Source: Ananas comosus (taxonomy: Eukaryota > Streptophyta > Magnoliopsida > Poales > Bromeliaceae). From it: a stretch of 64,000 bases of DNA. The notes under the pieces are model-generated. The model did no database searches. It was not told where the DNA came from and worked only from the letters and a program-made list of their open reading frames with translations. Position numbers and translations under genes: made by a program. Location of the stretch: assembly GCF_001540865.1 (NCBI RefSeq), contig NC_033642.1, positions 4,534,171-4,598,170 of the forward strand, read 5' to 3'. Positions 1-11,796 of the stretch are shown here, piece after piece. Within the stretch, counting starts at the first letter, position 1; every line of letters begins with the position of its first letter.

Positions 1-59
1 AAATCGGCTAAGTCCTGGAACCCCTCGGGCAAATCGGCTAAGTACTGAACCCCTCGGGC
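1..59. repeat. Two tandem copies of a ~30-bp unit
   Basis: The unit AAATCGGCTAAGTCCTGGAA followed by CCCCTCGGGC occurs twice in a row (1-30 and 31-59), the second one base shorter. It lies at the end of the gag CCHC knuckle. GGCTAAGTCCTG is otherwise a phrase of the LTR 5' regions in this window (for example near 26298 and 45898). Confidence 0.7.
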
Positions 60-1178
60 AGTCCGACTGGATGTGGCCCTCTTGACCACACAAGTAACAC
101 TTGCCCTGCCTCTAAGAGCACTGTCGTGGGTAATGACGACTACCGCAGATCACGCAACTCAGAGTCTGGCGATGCTCAGATCCTCCACGCTGTGCAGATG
201 AGCCACATCCTCGCGATTGGCTCCTGTTCCTGGCATATCTCGGCGGCCTCCCAGAGTGCGTCTGACTCGCACCCTCAGCCGCAAGCCTCTTGCCTTTCCT
301 TTGTCCGAGCCTCCTCGATGCTCCTGCAAGTCCACCGCGCCGCTCTTCATGATGAGCGCACGGTTCACCACATCTCAGTAAGTCTGAAGATTGGAGGATT
401 ACACCAACCGAAAGATTAACGACTAAAGTCCTCCCTCGAAGATGCGAGCCTTATTCTCGTCGTCCTGCACAACAAAGGGCACATAGTGTAGTAGCCGAGA
501 AAACTCCCTCTCGCACTCGGCCACGGTTCGATCTCCTTGGTGCACCTCGCACAGATCCTGCTCCATCTTCTCTTAACACTAACGGAAAAGTAGTGCTCCA
601 ATAAGAGTTCCTTGAACCTCTTCCAAGAAATGGCTGCTAGGTCAGTGTTGGGATTATCTTGGATTCCCAACCACCAGCTATAGGCCTCGCCGTCCAAATG
701 GTGAGTAGCGAGCCCAAACTCTGTCTCTCTTCTCCATGAAAGTGTCGCGGAACAACTTCTCCATGTGCATAAGCCACTTTTCAACGATCCAGTGGTCGGC
801 TTTCGCTCTATTAAAGATCCTGGGATCGCACCTCCTGAACTCGTTGAGGCGATCTATGAGCCGCTGCCGCTCCGCTTCCTCAACCATCAAGGGGAAAACC
901 GCCGCTGCTATAGGCACCTGAGCTGGTGGTGCCGCAAATACCTCCTCCCGAGGTGCTACCGCAGGTGCCGTCCGCGAAGTGTCGAGTGCAGGGGACGACC
1001 TCCTGGGTGCAACCCCCTCTACCAGCGCGGGTGGTACAGGGACCTAAGCCTCCCTGGCAGCCGCTTGCTGTAGTAGAAGATTCTTCAGGCGCTGCATCCG
1101 TGCCTCCTGTCGGCGCGCCGCATCTGCATGCTGTCGAGCCCCCGCCCCGCCTGCTGCGTCACCAAGTCAGTGAGGGCC
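1..1178 (-). pseudogene. gag: Broken Ty3-type gag, downstream part (left Fam1 element)
   Basis: This is the capsid-coding gene of a Ty3/gypsy element, read leftward. Reading from 917 down, a segment contains IVEKWLMHMEKLFRDTF; from about 784 it continues in another frame with DGEAYSWWL and NPNTDLAAISWKRFKELLL. A segment at 371-159 matches the VVDRALIV...DLQER region, and a CCHC knuckle of the form CYLCGQEGHIQSDC lies near 60-115. All four match the gag of element A (30711 onward) in order. The frame changes several times, so the gene is dead. It is continuous with 3834-3950; the Fam2 solo LTR at 1183-3833 separates the two parts. The rest of this element lies beyond the left window edge. Confidence 0.85.
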
Positions 1179-1231
1179 GCAATGTCACGCCCCGGGACCG
1201 GTAGAGGCCTTCCCGGTGGCGTGCCCAGACC

Positions 1232-1257
1232 CGCCATATGTCTACACATATAAGGCG
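1232..1257 (-). promoter_or_regulatory. Hairpin near LTR 3' end (Fam2)
   Basis: CGCC plus ATATGT pairs with ACATAT plus GGCG across a 4-base loop, with a 2-base bulge: 10 pairs in all. It sits about 50 bases from the LTR 3' end. The equivalent in Fam1 is at 30297-30322. Confidence 0.55.
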
Positions 1258-1609
1258 TCTACAATAAAAGCGGAAGTAAAAGCAAGAAATAGAACAAATA
1301 GAATAAATAGCAACTAATGATATCAGAGCGAGTAAAGTTCTATCATCTAAACCAGAGTAAAAGAAACATAACTAGACAATAAAAGTAGCCATAAGGTGGT
1401 ACAGTATCTGTCCCAAAGGTACACAAAAAGGGTAGTCTCTAGTACACTGGTACAGCTCTCAACCTCTCCAAAATAAAAATATCGAGAGGTAGACCACCTA
1501 GCTACTCGTCTCTCGCAGAAGAGCTAGCTCGAAGCCACGCCCTTCCCTCGGTCCCTAGCCTCTCCCGGCAGGGAAGGCTCTGAAAGAAAACATAAAACAG
1601 AGGGCGTGA

Positions 1610-1628
1610 GAACTATATTTTATAGTTC
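1610..1628 (-). promoter_or_regulatory. Mid-LTR hairpin (Fam2)
   Basis: Arms GAACTAT and ATAGTTC flank a 5-base loop. In LTR orientation it is preceded by CCCACTGG and followed by CTCACGCCCTCTG. It lies about 430 bases from the LTR 3' end. The same structure, with different but still pairing bases, recurs in the other Ty3-type LTR families. Confidence 0.6.
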
Positions 1629-3524
1629 CCAGTGGGCAATTACTGACCTCAGCTCAATGCACCACTAGGCCCCAAAGGAAAAGGGTAAGTAACAACAATA
1701 ATGATAAAAATAAAGAGCGAGTATAAGAACTGCTGAAAGAAAGCATAAATGAAATGCTATACTACCATGTCCCAAGTAAGCATGATGTCATGGTGATGTA
1801 CATCTACGCTATCACAAGATAATATGTCCAATGCATACTAATAGGCCATAACATAATAAACAAGTAAACCTCACGATGCAATATGTCAATGCAAAAGGAG
1901 TAAGCTCTATCAAAGCAACCCAGTATGCTAAGATGCGATGAATGAAACAGGCAAGTATACTATATATCCCAATGCTAGGTCATGAGCATGTCAAGTAATC
2001 CAACTACTAAGCCTATCTAGTAGTGATTAGTCAATCTCAACACTGTGTCGATTTCCATTTCCAATTAAGGACCTACCAAAGGTACTCCAGCTTGTGCCGC
2101 CTAAGTGCCTGTGGTAGCCCAACATCCTTACTCTTGGAATGTGTTTGTCCCACTCGACCCCGTAGGCTTCTCAATACCGCACGAGCGAGCATAAGTCGCG
2201 TAGGCTATCTCCGGAGTGCCGGCTTGTGGGGAGCGACCCTCATAAGCATGTGCGAAAGAGCACAAATGGCAAGCAAGCATAGTCCAAGTCTCAAGCATCC
2301 AATCCTCATGTCTCTAACATGGTATCGTCACTAGCATCCCGAAGATCTAGTTTACGTCACAAGGCGAGGTTCCAAACACTCACAACGCCTAGTGCCCCTT
2401 GATGACACTTAGGCAATTTAATGTTCAACATAAGCCAAATCCCGCAATGGCTCTAACCAGTAGGTTCACACATGTCCCGAGCTCAATGCCGCTTAATGAC
2501 ATTAGCTCTCTAATTCACATACATTCTAGTTCAATACCTCTATATGGCAATTTTGTCACCTTTCATGTCACAAATAAACTTAAGTTTAAATGCATGTGCC
2601 AATTCTCCTTTACACTATAGAAGCATGAAACCAAGTCTCATATAGAATGCTAAATGCAACCATAGATCTCTCAAGCAACTCTCTACTACATAGAGGTCCA
2701 AAATTTCACCACATGCAACATAGGCATTTTAACCCTTCTAAAAATCATAATAAATGCATCTAGCATGGAAATGCATGCATAAACATTTAACAGTACTCAA
2801 ATCAACACAAATGAGATTTTCTCATTGTGTGGCTAGGCCAAACCCACCGATCCGTCGCGTAGGGCCTCGTTTCGCCGAACGGAGTTGTCCACGAGTCTCA
2901 AAATACCCTAAAAGTATTGAGCGAAGAGATACACGGGCATTACGATCAACTATAAGATCAAACATTAACCTAGAAGCAAAAGGGCCAAAACTCACCTCAA
3001 GAGTAGAAATCCTCTCCTAAGCTCCAAAGGAGAGCTAGAATCCTTCCAATCCAAGCCCAAGGAAGGTTCTAATTCAAGAAATTTAGCCTCAAAAGCCCTA
3101 GATCAAAAAGCCCCAAAAATCAACCCTAATATACATTCTAGGGTTCCATATGGTAAAACCTACCAAATCAAGGATCAAAGGGTAGAATCCAAGTAGTAAC
3201 CTCCCAAGATGCCTCCAAACAAGCTCCAAATCTTCTAGGGTTGAAGATTGGTCCACCACCAAGCTCTACAAGCAAGCTCCAAGCCTTGCAAAGGTGGAAA
3301 GGGGGAAAAGGGTTGAGCTCCAAGCTCCCTCAACCAAGCTCCTCTTCTTCTTCTCCTCTTTCTTCTTCTTCTCTCTCTAGAAGGTGTAGGGAGTGGGTGA
3401 GAATGAGGGAATGAGAGAGGGATGAGAGAGAAATGGCTAATAAGCCCATCTAGTGTAACAAATCCAGTGAGGCCCCTCAAAAATCCAATATTGCAACAGC
3501 CTGGTCTGGGCAGTTTTCGCCTAG

Positions 3525-3683
3525 AGGGACCGGTCTCTCCCCAGCAGGGACCGGTCTCTCGCTGCGAACCCGAAAAACCAACGTTCGGAAACCGGTATCT
3601 CCCTGCGCGGGATCGGTTGCCTCGCCGGCTGCGCAGCACTGTTCACTGGGGGACCGGTCTCTCCTTTCAGGGATCGGTCCCCG
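3525..3683. repeat. ACCGGT palindrome cluster (Fam2 LTR)
   Basis: This cluster of GGGACCGGTC-type motifs and near-matches is spaced 20-40 bp apart in the 5' part of the LTR, upstream of the CT-rich leader. The core ACCGGT is self-complementary. Confidence 0.75.
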
Positions 3684-3833
3684 AGAGTGAAAACTCTCAG
3701 GACTCGCCCAAAACTGGGGTTTTCGAACTTTTTAGGTCGGAAAACATTCTACGACCCTCCACCAAGTGTGGAAAAGCTCGAACCACAACCAAGAACTCGA
3801 ACCTCGCAATTTGCAAAGGGCCAGTGTGTTACA

Positions 3834-3950
3834 CGCAAGCTGGCTCCTCAACTCACGGACCTCGCCGGATCCGAAGGTAGCGGATGTCTCCGCTTCCTCA
3901 AGGTTTGCAACGTCATCCGCTCCAACAGACTTAGAGCGTGTAGTTGGCAG
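3834..3950 (-). pseudogene. gag: gag start fragment, initiator lost
   Basis: This is the N-terminal part of the same gag as 1-1178, reading leftward. The translation TTRSKSVGADD...EEAETSAT matches the start of element A gag (TRSHSAGADD...EEAETSAT). The codon aligned with the element A ATG is CTG here (3950-3948), so the start codon is lost. After about 35 codons the frame runs into the Fam2 solo LTR at 3833. Upstream codons happen to be open in the same frame, but they belong to the leader and have no coding counterpart in element A. Confidence 0.85.
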
Positions 3951-4290
3951 CGATATTACAACGTCATAAAAGCACGAGTTAACAAAACCCACGCTATCGA
4001 ATCCCCGCTCAAAACGAATACCCAAATCATGCGAAAGTAAGGAAGTGTTATCCACAACTAACTCCCGATGTTACGTTGTCGGCCTCCAACGTAACCCTCC
4101 GCGAAGTTAGAAGTCATACACTCCGATCCAACTCCAACTTTTTAGAGTTATCGTAAAACCCAATTGAAATACTTTCGCTTACAAGTCAAATAGACCTCGT
4201 CTCTCATGAGCCTATTTTCTATAGTCCAATCGGCCTAAGATTCACTAGGTCCACTAAGACTCAACCCTAGGCTCTGATACCAAAATAATA
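3951..4290 (-). other. 5' leader of left Fam1 element
   Basis: This untranslated leader lies between the LTR and gag. It aligns along its whole length with the leader of element A (30372-30710), including the stretch around TCGCGGAGGGTTACGTTGG and the PBS. Confidence 0.8.
4271..4282 (-). promoter_or_regulatory. Primer-binding site, initiator-Met tRNA
   Basis: The minus strand reads TGGTATCAGAGC eight bases after the LTR end. This is the usual plant PBS complementary to the 3' end of initiator-Met tRNA, where minus-strand cDNA synthesis starts. It is intact here, unlike in element A. Confidence 0.9.
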
Positions 4291-4716
4291 TGTCACTCCA
4301 CGGGGCCGAGCGGGAGCCCGCCCGGCACGTGTCCAGACCCGCCATATGTCTAAAATATATAAGGCGTCTACGATACAAAAATAAATAACATTAAATAATA
4401 CAAAGAGATCTAGCGATATAAGAGCAAGTTACTACTATAATCTACAACAGGAGAGTATAACAAGAGCTAAAATCCACAAAATAAATCATGAAGTAGAACG
4501 ACAGAATTCTGAGTACAAATGCTATAAGTGGTACAATGGCGGTCTCTATACATGGTAACAAAACTCTCTCTCTCACCAAAAATACAAAAAGAGAGTAGAC
4601 CACCTAGGAGTAAAGGCAGGCTCCGCACTAACTAGCTATGCGACTCCCTCGCCGCGATCCCGTGCCTTCGCCGGTGCTGAAGGCTCTGAAAAGAAAGTAT
4701 CAAACAGAGGGCGTGA

Positions 4717-4736
4717 GAACTATTAAATAATAGTTC
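4717..4736 (-). promoter_or_regulatory. Mid-LTR hairpin (Fam1, left element)
   Basis: GAACTATT pairs with AATAGTTC over a 4-base loop. It is about 430 bases from the LTR 3' end and is flanked by the conserved CCCACTGG and CTCACGCCCTCTG blocks in LTR orientation. Confidence 0.6.
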
Positions 4737-4869
4737 CCAGTGGGCAATTACTGATTTCAGTGAAATGCACCACTAGGCCCAAAACTAAGCAAGGGAGGTA
4801 AGAATAATATGAATAAATAAATCACAGAAATAAAAGCTCACTATAGCATGATGTCACTACTTTCATCAG

Positions 4870-5018
4870 TAATAATCTACCACATGATCTCTACTTAGCA
4901 TGAATTTGCATAAGTAATAAACTACCACATGATCTCTACTTAGTATGAATTTGCATAAGTAATAAGCCACCACACGATCTCTACTTAGCATGAATTTGCA
5001 TAAGTAATAAGCTACCAT
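4870..5018. repeat. 45-bp tandem repeat in LTR
   Basis: Three successive units contain CTACCACATGATCTCTACTT and TTTGCATAAGTAATAA. Two more units of the same sequence occur at about 5396-5470 because of the larger 454-bp duplication. Confidence 0.8.
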
Positions 5019-5843
5019 GGCATAATTGCACAAGTATAAGCCTATCACAATAATCACAAGCTAGAATGGTAATGTGTCATTATCCACTATTCTAGTCAAT
5101 GTCCAAAAGGTACAATATGTCGCCAGTAACCCAATCATGTGGAAGCTACCCGTAGGCAGTCCGGCCTACGCCGTGCAAACAATGGCCCCGTCGTAGTCAA
5201 CATCCCCACTCCAGAAATGAGCCTCCCCCACGGCATCCTATTTTGGCGCCCAATCACGCACGGGCGAGCATGTATCGCGCTGGCTATCTCCGAAGTGCCG
5301 ACTTGTAGGGAGCGACCCTTATAAGTATGTGCGAATGAGCAGAATGACATGCAATCGAATAAGTCCGTCTCAGGTCCCAGTGGTTCTGTAATCTTAGCAT
5401 GAATTTGCATAAGTAATAAGCTACCACATGATCTCTACTTAGCATGATTTTGCATAAGTAATAAGCTACCATTGCATAATTGCACAAGTATAAGCCCATC
5501 ACAATAATCACAAGCTAGAATGGTAATGTGTCATTATCCACTATTCTAGTCAATGTCCAAAAGGTACAATATGTCACCAGTAACCCAATCCTGTGGAAGC
5601 TACCTGTAGGTAGTCCGGCCTGCACCGTGCCAACAATGGCCCCGTGGTAGTCAACATCCCCACTCTAGGAATGAGCCTCCCCCACGGCATCCCATTTTGG
5701 CACCCAATCCCGCACGGGCGAGCATGTGTAGCGATGGCTATCTCCGGAGTGCCGACTTGTAGGGAGTGACCCTCACAAGTATGTGCGAATGAGCACAATG
5801 GCATGCAAGCGAATAAGTCCGTCTCAGGTCCCAGTGATTTATC
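4937..5843. repeat. 454-bp tandem duplication in LTR
   Basis: The block containing GCATAATTGCACAAGTATAAG through the GTCCCAGTG phrase occurs twice with an offset of 454 bp (g5020 and g5474 are equivalent). The copies differ by scattered substitutions. Each carries the conserved CTCCGGAGTGCC/GGGAGCGACC block seen in other Fam1 and Fam2 LTRs. Confidence 0.8.
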
Positions 5844-5852
5844 ACTGTTTCA

Positions 5853-6035
5853 TCGGATCTAAAACCCGGAATACAGCACACATCCCAAAGGCCTGCCTCT
5901 ATGTCATCGCGTCTAAAACACGGAATATAGTAATTGTCTCAATGGCGTATCTCTATGTCATCATGTCTAAAACATGGAATATAGTAACTGTCTCAATGGC
6001 CTATCTCTATGTCATCATGTCTAAAATATAGAATT
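5853..6035. repeat. ~57-bp tandem repeat in LTR
   Basis: Three to four units are built around TGTCATCATGTCTAAAACA and TGGAATATAGTAACTGTCTC. The divergence between units shows they are not recent. Confidence 0.75.
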
Positions 6036-7079
6036 TAGTAGATTTCCAATGGCCTATCATCATGTCTCTAAGTTGTAGTTCAATAATTTTCTAGTTCAAG
6101 TGCCCCTTTATGACACTTTTGCTTACTATGTCCCAATATGAATAATAAGTCTAAAAGCTTGTCATTTTAATCATTTTTCACACAAGAAACATGATCTTAC
6201 ATCATTCATTAGAACATTAAACTCATGCATACTAACAATGCATATGCTTCTCTCTACAATATAGAGTCAGTTTTTCATGATGCATAACATAGGCGTCTTA
6301 AGCGTTCTAAAGTTCACATAAGTTTCATTTAACATGAATATGCATGTATTTATAGAATACGAAAACATTCAACCACATAGGAGGCATTTCCTCCCATTTC
6401 AATGAAGTCAAACCCACCAAGTCCTCTTGAAGCCCATCGTTTCGCCGAAGGGAGGTGCCCACTATCCTCCTAGCTCCCTATAGGTAAAACTAGGGGAGTT
6501 ACACGAACGAAACGAACTACAACAAGCTAAAACAATAACAAACTCAAGATAAGGGCGTAACTCACCTATAGTGAAGCAAACCCTTCCGAAGCTCCAAATG
6601 GGAGCTAGAACCCTTCCAATCCAACCTAGAGGATGATTCTAAACCAATCAATTGAGCTCCAAAAGCCCTAGATCAAAAATCCCCAAATCAAGCCCTAAAT
6701 CTTCATTTCTAGGGTTTCATCACAAAGAGACCAATAAAACATGAGTCAAAAGGGGAGAACAAGTTTCTAACCTCTTGAAAAGCTTCAACCCAAGCTGAAA
6801 GTCCTCTAGGTTCAAGGATTTTTCCTCAAACAAGCCTAAAGTCCAAGCTCCAAGCTTCAACAATGGTGGAAATTGCTCCAAAATGCAAAAAGAGAAGTAA
6901 ATCCACCAAAATCCAAACTAAAAGGAGATCAAAACCAAAGAAATGGTAAAGAGGGCTCCCTTACCTCCTTCTCCTCCTTCCTCAGCTCAGGGAAAGCCCC
7001 AAGGGGCGTGGGTGATATATGGAATATCTACAATTGTAAAAACACCCCTGCAGTTCGACCATTCAAAATCTGTCACTGC

Positions 7080-7226
7080 GTACCAGTATACGGGCCTCGG
7101 GTTTGACAGATGCCAAACCCGAGCCTCGGGTTGGCTGGGAAGCTGCCTGTGTACCGGTACACGAGCCCGTACCGGTACAACCATCAACCCTGTACCGGTA
7201 CAGCCATCAACCCTGTATCGGTACGT
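7080..7226. repeat. GTACCGGTAC palindrome cluster (Fam1 LTR)
   Basis: About five copies of GTACCGGTAC or close variants occur in the 5' part of this LTR. The flanks differ from the GGGACCGGTCCC type of other families, but the ACCGGT core is the same. Confidence 0.8.
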
Positions 7227-7421
7227 AGTCTGCTGAAGGCTATCCGAGAGCACACTAATAATCCAACTTTTTGGGTTTTGGTGCCAAGTTTTAAACCTCA
7301 ATTCTCGGGACTCGAACCATAGGTCGGAACACTGTCTACGACCCTCCACAAAGTGTGGAACAGCTCGGAACACAAATCAAACACTTGAGCCTCGCAATTT
7401 GCAAAGGTCCAGTGTGTTACA

Positions 7422-9025
7422 GATCTTCACCTCAATTTGATAATCGTGGAATTCGGTTCTCTTGAAGCCGCACACGCGTCCGGCCACTATAGGTATCCAC
7501 ACGAGGTTCTTGATTTGATCGATGTCCTCACCGGGGTGCTAGCTCCCTTGCAAAGGACGTCTTTCTTGTTAGAATATGGAAGAGAGAATAAGAGAGATGA
7601 CGGCTGGGGTTTTCTAAAAACTCTCGTATATTATATATAGGAATATAATCCTATTCCTAATAATATAATGACAATTAAGGATAAGTATAAATCTAGATTT
7701 AAATTTATCTTTTCCTTAATTGGTTAGATCGATCAAATTCTAATTTGATTCGACTTGAATTTTATATTAATTTGATCTTATCAAATTAATAATGCAACAT
7801 TTGCACACAAGTCCTCTTATAATTTACTAACTATTAGTAAGTCCTCTTTTGTAACATTTACACTTTAATACCACTAATTTGTAACAATTACAAATTAGTC
7901 CAATTATCAACATATTGACAATTAGGTCCTCCTGCGATTCAATAATCGCGATCTAGCATCCGATCAATCACAACCTCTTATGTGTGTGACCCTATAAGTT
8001 CTATTCTATCTGGTAGTGAGATATATTTTGATCACTATCAACAATATCACGGAAACTCCTTTCAGTAAATCAGAACAATTCCAACTCTGCCCAATGAGAA
8101 TTATCGATCATATAGATAATTCTCATGAGTCTCACAATCCACCAGTGACGCCTAGCAGCATGTAGTGGCATTCCAGTATAATGGAATACTGAACCTCTTG
8201 GTGCAATTACCGTGTGATACAATCCTTCTATCATGAGTCCCGACAAGACGGAGGTTATGGAATAACTCGTCAAAGCCCATCGCCTGTCATATATTAAATT
8301 TATTCGACTCGAGTTTCTAATATCGGAAACCTTTTTTCGCTATTAACTCTGCCCTGGCCAAGGTCTTCTGAACTCGGTCTCATAAATCACATCGGACTAA
8401 CACCCCTATCTACCAAGTGAGATAGATTTTATCTAAGTGTCACCCTATTCCTACAATAAACCTACTGTAGCCAACATGCATCGCAAGGACCCGAATGGCT
8501 AGGGACCAAGTGTATGTACAATCAAACTACAGTAATCTCATTGTGAATAGCCGAGGCACCGCAGGTCAAAGTACCAGTCACACTACTGCAACATTGAGTA
8601 AGTCACTGACGAGTGAGAAGACATCCAAGTGACTTCTCGTGATGGTCACGCTCGGTACCCTTGTTCTCTAACAACCACCTGCATATTCGCTTCAGTGTCC
8701 CTACACTATCGACTCGAGACCCGTCTACCCAAAAGAAAAGCGACCTATGCACCAATCTCACCGGATCAATCACCGCCCCCGTGATGATCCATTGATTGGG
8801 AGTATTTAGGAATTAACCACCAATAACACATGTCTCAAATTCTCAACTCTTGAGAATATATGTCATCATCTTATTAATTCCTTGGACGATTCACGGACAC
8901 ATACACAACATGAATAGAAATAAAAATTCAAATTTATTTATAATATTTTAAAGTCAAATACAAATTTATGTCCTAGAAAGAATACATGTGTCAACCTGGT
9001 TGACTTCTAGGGCATACATCTAACA
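7422..9025 (-). mobile_element. Copia 3' LTR, missing its distal ~160 bp
   Basis: The sequence matches the copia 5' LTR pieces (24861-24982 and 41197-42659) along its length. It ends at the inner boundary with CATCTAACA, so on the minus strand the LTR starts TGTTAGATGTATGCCC. The distal end is cut off by the Fam1 LTR at 7421; the missing 161 bp corresponds to 24700-24860. Full length would be about 1.77 kb. Confidence 0.9.
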
Positions 9026-9056
9026 ATCTCCCACTTGTACTAAAGCCAATCAGCCA
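9026..9056 (-). other. Copia polypurine tract and end of pol
   Basis: On the minus strand this is the last codons of the copia polyprotein with its TAG stop (9042-9040), then AAGTGGGAGA, the polypurine tract (9036-9027) that primes plus-strand DNA, directly abutting the LTR. The reading continues from 19447 across the Fam3 insertion. Confidence 0.85.
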
Positions 9057-9399
9057 TATACTGTAATATACTGAACTTCTAAAATATTGAAGTTACGGTG
9101 TACATTTGGTTGAAAAGCCATTTGAATGGTCCCGGTGAAGTTCGGTGAAGTTCTGGAGCAATCGGGCGTTTCGATGCGCGTAGGTGCGAAAACGGAACCC
9201 GAAAGGTTATGTTGGACCATGAGCTAAATCCAGCATTAACGTGGATGAAACGATGATGAAAATACGCTCGAAAACATGTTTGGAGAGTCTCGGTTCGATT
9301 TGAAACGAATCGGATGTCAAACGAGCGAAAACGAGCGAAAACGGTGAAAAAAAGTTGAAAATTTGGCTAAGTCCTAAATGCTGGAATTCTGGACCCTAC

Positions 9400-9437
9400 G
9401 GGGACCGGTCCCTCAAGTCCAAGGACCGGTCCCTGAG
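9400..9437. repeat. ACCGGT palindrome pair (Fam3 LTR)
   Basis: Two GGACCGGTCCCT motifs lie 20 bp apart. In the 3' LTR the equivalents (16501-16537) have decayed to AATCGGTCCC and GACCCGTCCC. Confidence 0.8.
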
Positions 9438-10291
9438 CCCGAAAAATGCCCAGAATGAGCAGTGGCAGTTTGGTAATTAGGGGAAAGTTGGCATATATGA
9501 AGGGCTTTGCCCCTACTCCTTCTTCCTCCTCATTCCAACACACACACACACATATACTGGTAGAGAGAGATGCTCTCTCCTCTCTCTCTAGGAGCTCTCC
9601 CTCTCTCTCTAAGAGTGGATTTAGGAGAAGAAGGTCGAGATTGGAGCTTGGAGAAGGACCAACATCATCTTCTTCATCTTCTTGCTAGCTAGTTGAGGTA
9701 AGCTCTTTGAGTCTCTCATGGTAAATGGCTAGAGCATGGCTTAGACCTCTTTGAACTTAGCTAGATGATGTTTATTGGTGCTCTAAGAGTAGTTGATCTC
9801 ATTTATTGTGAGATTAGTAGCTTGTATGAAGCTAATTGCAACAATGGTGATTTAGGGCTCCAAAAAGAGGGCTTTTGCTTGTGAGGGGTTTTGATCTCAA
9901 TTGACCCTATACAAACCTAATTGGGGGTATGACGAACGCGTTGGTGCACTCGGTTCGACAATCTGACCAGTGTACGAGAAGTTATTGACGAAACAGTCTG
10001 TTTTGGTACAGAGAGTCGCAGCACGCGGGATAAGCCTCCAAAAATCATGAAAATGGATCGAGAGCATTGTGGCGTCGGGGAATAAACTCCCGAACAGACG
10101 GATCACGGATTGGTGGCCGTTCGGGTGGTCGCACAAAAGTTCGGGCCAAACCGGGTCACCGGTGCCGCGGGAGACCGATTGCAAGTGACTACAAGCAATT
10201 GGAACGCGGTAAAAGGTGTGTTGTGCTTACCGAAGCGACTAGGTCGCCTTCATGCCAAAGTATAATGTATTTCACTTTTGATGCATGGTGG

Positions 10292-10400
10292 TGATAAGAA
10301 TGCTATATAAGAATGCATGATAAGAATGCTATGTAAGAATGCATGATAAGAATGCTATGTAAGAATGCATGATAAGACTGCTAAGAAATGAATGCATGTG
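10292..10400. repeat. 28-bp tandem repeat
   Basis: About four units of GATAAGAATGCTATGTAAGA plus ATGCAT are present. The equivalent array in the 3' LTR is at about 17400-17505. Confidence 0.8.
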
Positions 10401-11796
10401 ATAGATGTTAAGTAATGCATGTAATATGTGCCAAGTAACGAATCATATGAGATGTATGCTAAAGAATGCATGTTGACATATTATAGAAATGCTAGATGAA
10501 GCATGTGTTAAATGTTAAAGGCATGTATGAGATGTATGTTAAATAAACATATGAGCTAGATGATGTATAAATGCATGATTTCATAATGTAAGAATATGTT
10601 AGAATGATATGAGGGTTGAACTTGAGTCAATGAACACTAAGTAAAGTAAAGAACTCGACAAGTGTCATATGTAAAGAATCCTAAGTATAAATAACTAGGA
10701 TGACGAGTGGCATTGAACCTAGTGTCATTGAACATAGGTTATTCACGAGTGGCATGTCAAGTATGGTTCCTAGGTGTGGACAACTAGGATAACAAGAACA
10801 TGAGTGGCATTAAACCTAGAGTCAAGTAAACCTAGGTTGTGAATGTAGTGACATGAAACCTAGAGTCAAGTGAACCTAGGTGATTAAGAATATTGAACCT
10901 AGTGTTAATGAACCTAGGCTAAGAAGGTAATGACATTGAACCTAATGTATTAACTTAGGTTGAGTAAAGGCTTGGACCTAGATAGGTCGATAACATAGGG
11001 TGAGACCAACCCTCGAGTAATGTGAAGTGGATTCCGGAATCCCTGCTGCTAGTGCAGCGGCTGCTAGTGCAGCATACAAGCTCGATAGTTCTTGGCCGCG
11101 GGTGCATGTGGCATGTTCCTCTCCCACCGGAAGAACTTCGAGGCTTGTTAATGAGCAAGAACAATGAGCGCTAGGGTGCATGTGGCATGTTCCTCTCCCT
11201 ATCGGGGATCTCGGCTGCGGGTGTATGCGGCATGTTCCTCTCCCATCGGGGGATCCCTGACCACGGGTATACGCAGCTCTGGGCGACCCGTTGGGCGATG
11301 TGGTTTGTGGATTGATGGCTGAGGTGCATGTGATAGTCCCTTCATCTCGAGCCTGACAGAGCGCGGATTATCCGCATATGATTGACTCAAGACCGAGTCG
11401 GGCGGCAAAGTTGGCTAAGGTAAAGAAACTTTAGGAAAGAATGGCAATGTGTATAATATGGCTAAGGTGTGAGTACCCTTAGAATAAAGAATAAATAAAA
11501 AAAAAGGGCTAACGCTAAAGAATGGCAAGTAATAAAGAATAAAGAAAGACAAATGCTAAAGAATAGCTAGTAAAATAAAGAATGACTAAAAGTAAAGAAT
11601 GGATAAGAATAAAGTGTAAAAGCAATTAATCTACTATATGAGTTGCATAATTTACATATTGCATGTTGTGAGGCAAAAGCATGGTAATGTTAGTTGCATG
11701 ATTTACGATTTCATATCTATCTATTGGACTAACATGTTGTCTGCCTCCTTTGGACCTGACGGTCGAGCTCTTCCCTTGGGTGGCCGTACCCACTGG

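Larger units (their letters stand above)
1183..3833 (-). mobile_element. Solo LTR, Fam2, inserted in gag
   Basis: Read on the minus strand this 2651-bp LTR starts TGTAACACACTGG and ends GGCGTGACA. It is flanked on both sides by the 5-bp duplication CGCAA (1178-1182 and 3834-3838), which proves insertion into the gag gene. No internal region is present, so it is a solo LTR left by LTR-LTR recombination. In LTR order it contains ACCGGT palindromes (3683-3525), a CT/GA-rich tract (about 3420-3320), a mid-LTR hairpin (1610-1628) and a hairpin near the 3' end (1232-1257). Fam2 is seen again at 59909-61698. Confidence 0.93.
4291..7421 (-). mobile_element. 5' LTR of left Fam1 element
   Basis: Read leftward, the LTR starts TGTAACACACTGGACC at 7421 and ends GTGACA at 4291 (3131 bp). 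It is followed by a PBS, leader and gag, so it is the 5' LTR of an element that leaves the window on the left. It interrupts the copia 3' LTR after position 7422, about 162 bp into that LTR; the target copy next to it would be GATCT (7422-7426). It holds three sets of internal tandem repeats, which help explain why it is longer than the Fam1 LTRs of element A (about 2.6 kb). Confidence 0.9.

Noticed and set aside
3422..4040. Plus-strand open frames of 117-152 codons
   Set aside because: They overlap the Fam2 LTR and the minus-strand gag and leader; the minus-strand homology explains the region.
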